Shown: piece by piece, positions 1-5,815 of the stretch | Layout: the number at the start of each line of letters is the position of its first letter | Numbering within the stretch: the stretch's first letter is position 1 | Origin: Deltaproteobacteria bacterium | GTDB taxonomy: Bacteria > Desulfobacterota > DSM-4660 > Desulfatiglandales > Desulfatiglandaceae | Reading direction: 5' to 3' | Assembly: GCA_019307165.1 (NCBI GenBank) | Contig: JAFDKD010000083.1 | Coordinates: 1 to 8,617, forward strand | DNA length: 8,617 nucleotides | Translations under genes and position numbers: made by a program | Notes under the pieces: model-generated | Databases searched by the model: none | Told to the model about the DNA's origin: nothing | What the model saw: the letters and a program-made list of their open reading frames with translations, nothing else

Positions 1-10
1 GTTTTACTGA

Positions 11-142
11 CAATTGGTAGTTGAAATATTCGTTGAAGCTTATCATCAGGCCATCAAAATAGAATATCCGAATGTATGGTATCATGCGATGAAAAATGGG
101 CCTGGAGTTCGACCGAGGCCAAGTCAAGAACAGACTGAATAA
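11..142 (+). other. Short unidentified open frame, possible gene remnant
   Basis: A frame open between a TGA (8-10) and a TAA (140-142) reads 43 codons without a usable start. Its first part (VEAYHQAIKI, then YPNVWYHA) faintly recalls the second helix of a tetratricopeptide repeat, and its end is polar and proline-rich (RPRPSQEQ). It may be the tail of a decayed TPR-type gene lying upstream, or chance. No other frame in 1-172 is open for any length. Nothing stronger can be said from the sequence. Confidence 0.2.
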
Positions 143-172
143 TATAATAATGATAGTGAAAGGCTCATCATC

Positions 173-1864
173 ATGAAATTCATTTCCCCCCAGATTCTTT
201 ACTTTGTTCGAAGCAGGACGACCAAGAGGAACTTCAAACTTCTATTCAAGTTCCTTTTTGTGTTGACAATACTGGTGATAATATACAGCGTTTTATTTCA
301 TTTCATAATGCTTCTTGAAGAAAAGGAGTTTAGCTGGATTACAGGGTTCTATTGGACACTCACTGTGATGTCCACGCTTGGGTTTGGTGATATAACCTTT
401 GCGAGTGATTTAGGCAAGGCTTTTTCGATACTTGTGCTCATGTCCGGCATTCTTTTTCTTCTCGTCATGTTGCCATTTACCTTTATTCAATTTTTTTATG
501 CCCCATGGCTTGAAGCCCAATCAAGGGCCAAAACGCCAAGGGAATTGCCGGAAGGTACGGCAGGACACGTGATATTGACAAGCTTTGATCCCATAACCAT
601 AAACCTTGTAGAAAAGCTGAAGAAGTATAATTACAAATATGCAATTATCGCGACTGATTTGCAGCGTGCGCTGGAAATTTATGATTTAGACTACAAGGTG
701 GTCGTTGGGGATCTTGGTGATCCGGAAACATATAAGCGTTTACGAATACAAAGTGCCGCCATGCTGGTCGCCAACAACGATGATATGGTCAACACGAATA
801 TATCCTTTACGGTCAGGGAGATCTCTAAAAAAGTACCCATTGTTACGAATGCGGATGCGGATCATTCCATCGATATCCTGCAGCTTGCCGGCAGCACGTA
901 TGTCTTTCAGTTTATGAAGATGCTTGGAGAATCCCTGGCGCGAAGAACGCTCGGAATGAGTATGGGGGCAAACGTTATCGGAAGATTCGATCAACTTCTC
1001 ATCGCCGAGGCTCCCGCAATGCGAACACCACTTGAGGGGAAAACGCTCATTCAAAGCAATCTGCGAGAAAAAACCGGCGTAACCGTTGTCGGGCTCTGGG
1101 AGAGAGGCCGATTCAGAATACCGCAGCCGGAGACTCGAATCGATTCCACAACTGTGCTCGTGCTTGCCGGCTCGGCTGAACAGCTAGAAAAATATGACGA
1201 GATCTTCTGCATTTACCGTGTTTATCACACCACCGATGCTCCCGTCCTCATATTGGGTGGCGGCCGTGTCGGGCGCGCGGCGGCGCAGATCCTGGAAGAG
1301 CGGGAGATTCTTCATAATGTTGTGGAGAAAAACCCGAAACTCATTCAGGGCAATAAGTATATTCAGGGAAACGCTGCCGATCTTGATACCTTGACTCGGG
1401 CCGGCATACGTGAAGCGCCATCCGTCATTATTACCACCCATGATGATTCCATGAACATTTATCTCACCATCTATTGTCGTCAACTGCGATCCGATATACA
1501 GATTGTCAGCAGGGCGAATCTGGACGGAAATATTTCCAAGCTGCACAGGGCTGGAGCGGACCTTGTCATGTCCCATGCTTCCATGGGCGCAAACACCATC
1601 ATCAATCTCCTGAAACCCGATAAAACACTGATGTTTGCAGAAGGATTGAACATCTTCCGCGTGCCGGTACACTCATCTCTTGCGGGCAAATCGCTTGCTG
1701 AAAGTCAAATCCGAAAAGAAACGGGCTGCAGCGTAATCGCTATCGCCAGAGAGAATACGTTGAATATCAACCCCGACCCCTCGGTTCTTCTCGGGGAACA
1801 TGATGAAATGGTCTTGATTGGGACGAGCGATGCCGAAAAACGTCTTATGGACATCTATGCATGA
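173..1864 (+). CDS. Two-TM potassium channel with tandem RCK (TrkA-N/TrkA-C) domains
   Basis: Predicted inner-membrane K+ channel whose gate is controlled by cytoplasmic ligand-binding RCK domains. Seen: a basic N-terminus; TM1 at about residues 24-47; a pore loop with selectivity filter STLGFGD at 67-73 (a variant of TVGYGD); TM2 at about 83-108; then two RCK modules in one chain. RCK1 has TrkA-N about 131-250 and TrkA-C about 265-345. RCK2 has TrkA-N about 356-470 and TrkA-C about 485-560. RCK2 keeps the dinucleotide-binding loop GGGRVG (362-367) with Glu385 at the end of the next strand, which suits NAD(H) or a nucleotide. RCK1 has lost the glycines at that place (LTSFDP, 135-140). The layout matches prokaryotic two-RCK channels such as GsuK of Geobacter. 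The ATG has a GAAAGG Shine-Dalgarno at 158-163, nine bases upstream. The gene stands alone and looks intact. A Trk/Ktr regulator is excluded because the pore is in the same chain. Confidence 0.93.
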   Translation: MKFISPQILYFVRSRTTKRNFKLLFKFLFVLTILVIIYSVLFHFIMLLEEKEFSWITGFYWTLTVMSTLGFGDITFASDLGKAFSILVLMSGILFLLVMLPFTFIQFFYAPWLEAQSRAKTPRELPEGTAGHVILTSFDPITINLVEKLKKYNYKYAIIATDLQRALEIYDLDYKVVVGDLGDPETYKRLRIQSAAMLVANNDDMVNTNISFTVREISKKVPIVTNADADHSIDILQLAGSTYVFQFMKMLGESLARRTLGMSMGANVIGRFDQLLIAEAPAMRTPLEGKTLIQSNLREKTGVTVVGLWERGRFRIPQPETRIDSTTVLVLAGSAEQLEKYDEIFCIYRVYHTTDAPVLILGGGRVGRAAAQILEEREILHNVVEKNPKLIQGNKYIQGNAADLDTLTRAGIREAPSVIITTHDDSMNIYLTIYCRQLRSDIQIVSRANLDGNISKLHRAGADLVMSHASMGANTIINLLKPDKTLMFAEGLNIFRVPVHSSLAGKSLAESQIRKETGCSVIAIARENTLNINPDPSVLLGEHDEMVLIGTSDAEKRLMDIYA

Positions 1865-2205
1865 CTGTCGGACCATTGAGAGGCTCCGGACGTCAAACTG
1901 GTGAGCAGCGTGAGAACCGCCTTCAGCGCATTTGCTTTTACAGTTTCAATGCCGCCAAGGACCACTAGTGGTTTGACACATAAACAACGCTATACTTTCT
2001 TCCATTTTCATGAGCGTGGCGTTTAGATATTCCGTGTCATTTTGCGGTTCAAGCCCCTTTCCGTCATCCCCGCGCAGGCGGGGATCCAGACGAACGGGAG
2101 TCTGGATTTCCCGCCGCTTTTTGGCGGGGAATGACAGATTACGTGTTTCATACGGACGTATAAAAAAACGCATTCTGTTGAAATCAACTTCAGCTTGATT
2201 CATAG
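1865..2205. other. Intergenic region without a supportable gene
   Basis: About 340 bases between the channel stop and the truncated DUF1254 gene. It holds a 12-bp perfect palindrome ACCACTAGTGGT (1961-1972) and the three-hairpin repeat at 2063-2135. Open frames crossing it on both strands run through the repeat, lack a ribosome site and resemble no family I know. A minus-strand frame covering roughly 1855-1965 has protein-like composition (for example GGIETVKANALKAVLTLLTS) but has no start codon, so it could be a gene remnant. No clear rho-independent terminator follows the channel gene. Confidence 0.5.
2063..2135. repeat. 73-bp REP/MITE-like element with three nested hairpins
   Basis: The element is bounded by terminal inverted repeats, GTCATCCCCGC on the left (2063-2073) and GCGGGGAATGAC on the right (2124-2135). 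Inside are three stems: CCCCGC/GCGGGG (2068-2073 with 2078-2083, loop GCAG); ATCCAGAC/GTCTGGAT (2084-2091 with 2100-2107); and CCCGCC/GGCGGG (2110-2115 with 2123-2128). The whole is an imperfect palindrome. The motif GTCATCCCCGCG..GGCGGGGATCCAG is a well-known kind of dispersed intergenic repeat in Proteobacteria and Desulfobacterota. It encodes nothing and is probably mobilised in trans or spread by a REP-type mechanism. Only one copy lies in this window. Confidence 0.75.
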
Positions 2206-3426
2206 ATTGAAATCGGCGCAGTCAATGGAACGATCTCCATCACCGAAACCCTGATGGATTCCAAATCGCTGTTCCTGACACCCAATACGGAAAGCATCTA
2301 TACGGGCACATGGCTGGATCTGAAGGACGGCCCGATCGTCGTTGAAAGCCCGCCCAACACGCTGGGCATCGTCAATGACTTCTGGTTCCGTTACGTGGCC
2401 GACCTGGGCAATGCCGGCCCGGACAAAGGCAGGGGCGGAAAGTATCTGTTCGTCGGTCCGGGGTACAAGGGCAAATTACCGGACGGCTACTTTGTTTTTC
2501 ACAGCCCGACCTATGGGAATTTCCTGATCTGGCGCGGCTTTCTGGTGGAAGGCGACCCGAAACCCGGCATTGAAAACTTTAAGAAGCATGCCCGTATCTA
2601 TCCGCTGTCAAGGGCAGGCAATCCAGCCGAGCAGAAATGGGTGAACAATTCGGGCAGGGCTTTCAATACCATTCATGCCAATGATTTCACTTTCTATGAA
2701 GAGCTGAACCAGATCGTTCAGGAGGAGCCTTCTGAGTCCCTGAATCCGGAGATATTGGGACTGTTTGCCTCCATTGGGATCAAAAAGGGGCAGCCCTTTG
2801 CGCCGGATGCCCGCATGGAAAGAATCCTTACGGAAGCGGTCGCTGTGGGCAATGCCACCGTTCGGTCGCTTGTGTTTCCGGGACGCGACAAAACCGCCTA
2901 TCAATATGACGGCGGCCACTGGAAAACCGCCTTTATCGGCGGCAGCCATGAGTTCCTGGCGGACGGCGTTCGACTGCTGGATGCACGGGCATTCTTCTAT
3001 TATTATGCCACCATGGTAACGCCGGCCATGACCGTGAAAATCCCGGGGGCCGGTTCCCAGTATTCCATGGCCACGGTGGATGCTCAGGGGGACCCGCTGG
3101 ACGGATCAAAAAATTACAAACTCCACTATCCGCCGAATGTCCCGGCCAAGGATTTCTGGTCCGTAGTCGTCTACGACAACCAGACCCGATCTATGCTCCA
3201 GACCGACCAGCAATACCCCAGTGTGGTGAGCCGGCGCGGTGTCCAGTCCAACAAAGACGGCTCCTGCAACATCTTCTTCGGCCCGGAAGCCCCGGAAGGA
3301 AAGGAGAGCAACTGGATCCAGACCATACCCGGTAAAGGCTGGAGCGTGATTCTTCGCTTCTATGGTCCGCTTCAGCCTTGGTTCGACCAGACTTGGCGGC
3401 CGGGAGAGATCGAGTTGGTTAAATAG
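2206..3426 (+). pseudogene. DUF1254/DUF1214 domain protein, 5'-truncated
   Basis: Readable frame starts right after an in-frame TAG (2203-2205). The first ATG is at 2254, giving 390 residues. From that ATG: DUF1254 core at about 1-105 (DSKSLFLTPNTESIY, then DFWFRYVADLGNAGPDKG), a linker to about 235, and DUF1214 at about 285-380 (AKDFWSVVVYDNQTRSML, then GKGWSVILRFYGPLQPWFD). Members of this family are usually about 450-520 residues with an export signal and a longer DUF1254 N-terminus. Here the signal and roughly the first 80-120 residues are absent. The 16 codons between the TAG and the ATG still look like family sequence, so the deletion ends near 2205. No Shine-Dalgarno precedes 2254. The rest of the frame is undamaged and ends normally, so the loss is recent or a shortened cytosolic form is made. 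The biochemical function of the family is not established; intact homologues are exported. Confidence 0.8.
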
Positions 3427-3436
3427 GTAAATACGT

Positions 3437-3457
3437 AGAAGGTTGAAGGTAGAAGGT
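3437..3457. repeat. Short heptanucleotide tandem array (AGAAGGT/TGAAGGT)
   Basis: Three exact-register 7-bp units, AGAAGGT, TGAAGGT and AGAAGGT, begin ten bases after the TAG of the DUF1254 gene. A degenerate fourth unit (GAAATG..) follows. The register matches the unit length of the larger array at 8274-8343, but the unit sequence differs. Confidence 0.6.
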
Positions 3458-3511
3458 GAAATGTTTCGATTGCGGAATCCCTTCAATTCGGAATGGAGAA
3501 AATGAAAATGA

Positions 3512-3613
3512 GCACAATTGAATGAGGACTGGAACCTGATTTCGCGAACGATCATGCCGGTGATCTTTCAGAAGGATATCTTTTCGGCTCCAGGCCAATT
3601 TCGTGCTGCCTAA
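3512..3613 (+). pseudogene. Gene scrap resembling a 'neuromedin U'-type outer-membrane transporter
   Basis: Between a TGA (3509-3511) and a TAA (3611-3613) the frame reads AQLNEDWNLISRTIMPVIFQ followed by KDIFSAPGQFRAA. This closely resembles an internal strand pair (pattern NWNLITRTIIPVI.Q, then a turn leading to QFGLGD) of the beta-barrel proteins often annotated as 'transporter' or 'neuromedin U' in Desulfobacterota. Those proteins are about 250-330 residues with a signal peptide. Only about 30 residues survive here, without a start, signal or remaining barrel, and similarity stops at the hairpin. In my recollection such genes often sit beside DUF1254 genes, which fits the truncated neighbour upstream. 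The identification rests on remembered family patterns, not on an alignment. Confidence 0.5.
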
Positions 3614-3639
3614 ATAAAATCGTTACACGATTTTATTTA
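3611..3639. repeat. Perfect 13-bp inverted repeat, 3-base loop
   Basis: TAAATAAAATCGT (3611-3623) and ACGATTTTATTTA (3627-3639) are exact reverse complements around the loop TAC. The left arm begins with the TAA that ends the transporter-like scrap. The stem is AT-rich and has no following U-tract on the plus strand, so it is a poor classical terminator. It may be the end of a small mobile or repeated element, or a bidirectional transcription stop between the plus-strand debris and the minus-strand hicBA genes. Confidence 0.6.
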
Positions 3640-3733
3640 TTAAAGACTCCGCCCGCAGAAAGCTCTGCCGCCCTAAAAGGACTGCCTGGGAGAACACCTT
3701 TCGCTTGGGTCGCGGATCGGGAATTATAAGGGG

Positions 3734-3922
3734 TTAGAATTTCGGAGCCAGGCCCGCTTGTTTACACAACTCGTTGGCAGTAATTCGGTCTAACTGTTTA
3801 TGCCTTTTAACGGGAATTGTTTTTATGTCGTTTGTATAGATTGAGTGATTGCCTCCTTCTCAAATCATGTAGAAACCGCTCTTTTCCAGATATCGTATCA
3901 AGTCACGTCGCTTGATGGACAT
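3734..3922 (-). pseudogene. hicA: HicA-family mRNA interferase toxin, interrupted by an in-frame TGA
   Basis: On the minus strand an ATG at 3922 opens a 62-codon frame ending with TAA at 3736-3734. The product is HicA-like (double-stranded-RNA-binding fold, a ribonuclease that cleaves mRNA): MSIKRRDLIRYLEKSGFYMI, stop, EGGNHSIYTNDIKTIPVKRH, then QLDRITANELCKQAGLAPKF after one Lys. Codon 21 is TGA (3862-3860). In this family the place is normally Arg (R-E-G-G-N/S-H), so one CGA to TGA change explains it. The essential His (codon 26) and all the rest lie after the stop, so no toxin should be made without read-through. The frame downstream is otherwise undamaged, pointing to a recent mutation. 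It starts inside the end of hicB, overlapping by 20 bases. Confidence 0.82.
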
Positions 3923-4139
3923 GTTCGACCTCGGCTTGTAGCTGTTCAATGAGTGCGTTGCCCAATGGAAATTCTTTGCCGAGATCTTTATATGCGAGTA
4001 TCATCTCCTTAAGTGCGTCTCGAAGCATAGCGCGGCAATCTTCAAGATCTTTTCCTTCGGTAACGACTTCAGGCCACTCAATAAGCTGACCCATATAACC
4101 GGTATCTATTTTCGTATACTTGGCGGTATAGTTCATCAT
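3903..4139 (-). CDS. hicB: HicB-family antitoxin
   Basis: A 78-residue protein with the HicB N-terminal fold (UPF0150 type): YTAKYTKIDTGYMGQLIEWP, then EGKDLEDCRAMLRDALKEMI. HicB binds and neutralises the HicA RNase and usually represses its own operon. This one has the partial RNase H-like domain only, with no obvious C-terminal helix-turn-helix or ribbon-helix-helix, as in the short HicB class. The start carries two Met codons in a row and a weak ribosome site. It is the upstream gene of a hicB-hicA pair, with hicA overlapping its last 20 bases. The partner toxin is broken, so this antitoxin now lacks an active target at this locus. It is divergent from the phosphatase gene, with about 105 bases between the two starts. 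Confidence 0.85.
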   Translation of the reverse strand: MMNYTAKYTKIDTGYMGQLIEWPEVVTEGKDLEDCRAMLRDALKEMILAYKDLGKEFPLGNALIEQLQAEVEHVHQAT

Positions 4140-4244
4140 GCGAGGCTTCTAAATTTACAACCTGAATCTTGCAAAATCCGAGTATGGAATATTTTATGCG
4201 TTATTGTTGTTTCTGTCAAACCTGATTTCCGAAAGGCGGTATTT

Positions 4245-5492
4245 ATGATGAAGAAACATGTTTGTAAAACCACCATGTTCAAGATTCTGCTCTTTGTGGC
4301 AAGCGCCATCATCATTGCCGGTTGTGCCTGTGCCCAAAATCAGAGCAAACCCGCCGCCGTGCCGGAGATAAGGCCGGGTATTTTAGCAGGCTATTTAGAC
4401 AGGCGCGCGCTTCCCAACAGCCTGGAATTGGTCCCCTCGCCGCCGGCTGACGGCTCGGCCGCATTCGCACTGGACCAGGAAGTCAGCCGCAAGAACCTCG
4501 CGCTCCGCGGCACGCCGCGCTGGGACCTGGCTGCCAGGGATGCCGAGCTGATGTTTCCGGAAGCTGCCGGCACGTTTTCCTGTGCGCTGGGCATTCCGAT
4601 CACGGAAAAGGATACGCCCCATCTGTACATGTTGCTGCGCCGAACCCTGGCGGATGCGGGCCTTTCCACCTACACGGCCAAGAATCATTACCAGCGTACG
4701 CGTCCCTTCATGGTGAACAAGGCGCCCACCTGCACGCCGGATGAGGAGGTGCATTTAATGAAGGACGGTTCATACCCTTCCGGGCATACGGCCATCGGCT
4801 GGGCCTGGGCGCTCATCCTGACCGAGATCGCTCCGGACCGCGCCGATGCGATCCTCGCCCGCGGTCGGGCCTTCGGTGAAAGCCGTATCGTCTGCAACGT
4901 CCATTGGAACAGTGATGTGATGGAGGGGCGTTTCATGGGGGCGGCTGCCGTGGCGAGGCTTCACGCAGACCCGGCATTCCGCGCCGAGATTGAGTCCGCA
5001 AAGGCAGAGGTCGCCGCTATTCGAGGCAAGGGCGTCGCGCCCACACGCGACTGCCGGGCCGAGGACGAAGCCCTGGCCTATCATCCGCGGCCCCTGAATG
5101 GCGATGCCGAAATCCTGGAATCCCGGCACGGGGATTTTCCGGTGTCTCAACTGGACCTGCTGCCGGAACTGCAGCGCGGTCATCCGGTCGGTTTTATCGC
5201 CGACGCGGAGACGTTCAAAGCCGTCTGGGCGGCGTTCAAGCCAGGGCAGGCCGCCCAGAAAATCGATTTTAAATCTAATTTGGTGTTTTTTGCGCGAAAT
5301 ACGCAGTTCTATAACCGTATCTCAATTGGTAAAATCAAAGTGACAAACGGTGTGGCGGAGGTGGTGGCCATGGAGACCATGTCCGCCAGGCCCATTCAGG
5401 ACGAGGTGGGCATGTCCATGGTTTCGGTTCCCCGAAAGGGAATTGAAGGCGTTCGGTGCCGTGAACAAGTTATTCAGGTCAACAAAAAATGA
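4245..5492 (+). CDS. Exported class A acid phosphatase (PAP2 superfamily) with extra C-terminal domain
   Basis: Hydrolyses phosphomonoesters outside the cytoplasm, by family. Seen: a basic N-terminus and hydrophobic stretch (about 11-26) ending in a lipobox, IAG before Cys27, so it is probably a lipoprotein (periplasmic or outer-membrane side). The PAP2 catalytic motifs are all present: K146-x6-R153-P154, P178-S-G-H181, and S213-R214-x5-H220-x3-D224. The setting GSYPSGHT is typical of PhoN-like class A enzymes, which are usually about 250 residues. This protein is 415 residues: after about residue 290 there is an added domain (VGFIADAETFKAVWAAFKPG, then DFKSNLVFFARNTQFYNRIS, then TMSARPIQDEVGMSMVSVPR) that I cannot name with certainty. 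Its codons are more AT-rich than the phosphatase part around 5265-5345. SD GAAAGG at 4231-4236 sits eight bases before the first ATG; the second codon is also ATG. Nothing around it suggests a specific substrate. Confidence 0.9.
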   Translation: MMKKHVCKTTMFKILLFVASAIIIAGCACAQNQSKPAAVPEIRPGILAGYLDRRALPNSLELVPSPPADGSAAFALDQEVSRKNLALRGTPRWDLAARDAELMFPEAAGTFSCALGIPITEKDTPHLYMLLRRTLADAGLSTYTAKNHYQRTRPFMVNKAPTCTPDEEVHLMKDGSYPSGHTAIGWAWALILTEIAPDRADAILARGRAFGESRIVCNVHWNSDVMEGRFMGAAAVARLHADPAFRAEIESAKAEVAAIRGKGVAPTRDCRAEDEALAYHPRPLNGDAEILESRHGDFPVSQLDLLPELQRGHPVGFIADAETFKAVWAAFKPGQAAQKIDFKSNLVFFARNTQFYNRISIGKIKVTNGVAEVVAMETMSARPIQDEVGMSMVSVPRKGIEGVRCREQVIQVNKK

Positions 5493-5728
5493 GTTGTTTC
5501 CTCATCCATTGCCGCATAAAGGGCGTCGCGGTCCGCCAGGTCGATTCGGGCGCCCATGGCTTTTGAAATCCAAACCAAGGATCTCGTTGATCTCGAGGGG
5601 GACGGTTGTTTCCCAAGTGCGCGCGCCAGCAGGTCTGATATCAGGCGGCCGAGAGACATGCCTTCCCGCTGCTGAATTGTCTTAAGCTCTTTTAAAATAG
5701 AATCGTCTATATTGACAGTAGTTCGCAT
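5474..5728 (-). CDS. Orphan VapB/RHH-type antitoxin
   Basis: An 84-residue protein. Residues 1-40 form a typical ribbon-helix-helix DNA-binding unit (MRTTVNIDDSILKELKTIQQ, then REGMSLGRLISDLLARAL). Residues about 50-75 (WISKAMGARIDLADRDALYA) match the toxin-wrapping tail of VapB-like antitoxins that pair with PIN-domain VapC RNases. VapC normally follows directly, but here the minus strand downstream is the antisense of the phosphatase gene, and no PIN-domain frame (DxN...) is present. The last residues (ETTHFLLT) do not look like a family ending and cover the 19-base convergent overlap with the phosphatase stop, so the toxin was probably lost by a deletion ending here. It may still repress transcription or act on a VapC elsewhere. 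The start ATG has only a weak GAAAGT ribosome site. Confidence 0.75.
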   Translation of the reverse strand: MRTTVNIDDSILKELKTIQQREGMSLGRLISDLLARALGKQPSPSRSTRSLVWISKAMGARIDLADRDALYAAMDEETTHFLLT

Positions 5729-5744
5729 AGTACTTTCAAGCTGC

Positions 5745-5774
5745 TTGACCGCGCATCAGATGTCAAGTTATTTT
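5745..5774 (+). promoter_or_regulatory. Candidate sigma-70 promoter for the phosphorylase gene
   Basis: TTGACC (5745-5750), an 18-base spacer and TATTTT (5769-5774) lie in the 80-base gap between the divergent antitoxin and phosphorylase starts, about 40 bases before the phosphorylase ATG. The -35 matches 5 of 6 and the -10 matches 4 of 6. This is a prediction by eye only. Confidence 0.3.
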
Positions 5775-5800
5775 AAAAACTTGGTACAAGGGCCGTTTTT

Positions 5801-5809
5801 GGAAGGGGG
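5801..5809 (+). promoter_or_regulatory. Strong Shine-Dalgarno deciding the phosphorylase start
   Basis: GGAAGGGGG abuts the ATG at 5810 directly, with zero to three bases of spacing, which is too close for that start. The in-frame ATG at 5816 is six bases from its end and nine from GGAAGG, the normal distance, so 5816 is preferred. Confidence 0.6.
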
Positions 5810-5815
5810 ATGATA

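Noticed and set aside
1974..2003. TTGACA followed by TATACT as a possible promoter
   Set aside because: The hexamers are good but only 12 bases separate them, too few for a sigma-70 promoter, and no gene with a ribosome site follows closely.
1946..2203. 85-codon minus-strand frame (and the plus-strand frame 2010-2198) through the palindromic repeat
   Set aside because: Both are open only because the repeat lacks stops in these frames; the peptides RLDPRLRGDDG and SPRRRGSRRTG are well-known artefacts of translating this repeat type.
3611..3639. Classical rho-independent terminator at the 13-bp hairpin
   Set aside because: The stem is AT-rich and is not followed by a run of T on the plus strand; a role in stopping transcription is possible but not supported by the usual signature.
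3860..3862. TGA in hicA as a selenocysteine codon
   Set aside because: The aligned family residue is Arg, not Cys, and no stem-loop follows immediately downstream as a bacterial SECIS would require; a nonsense change is simpler.
5350..5685. 111-codon plus-strand frame overlapping the phosphatase end and running antisense to the antitoxin
   Set aside because: It is a +1 shadow of the phosphatase gene, continues antisense to a recognisable RHH antitoxin, is arginine- and proline-rich, and has no ribosome site.
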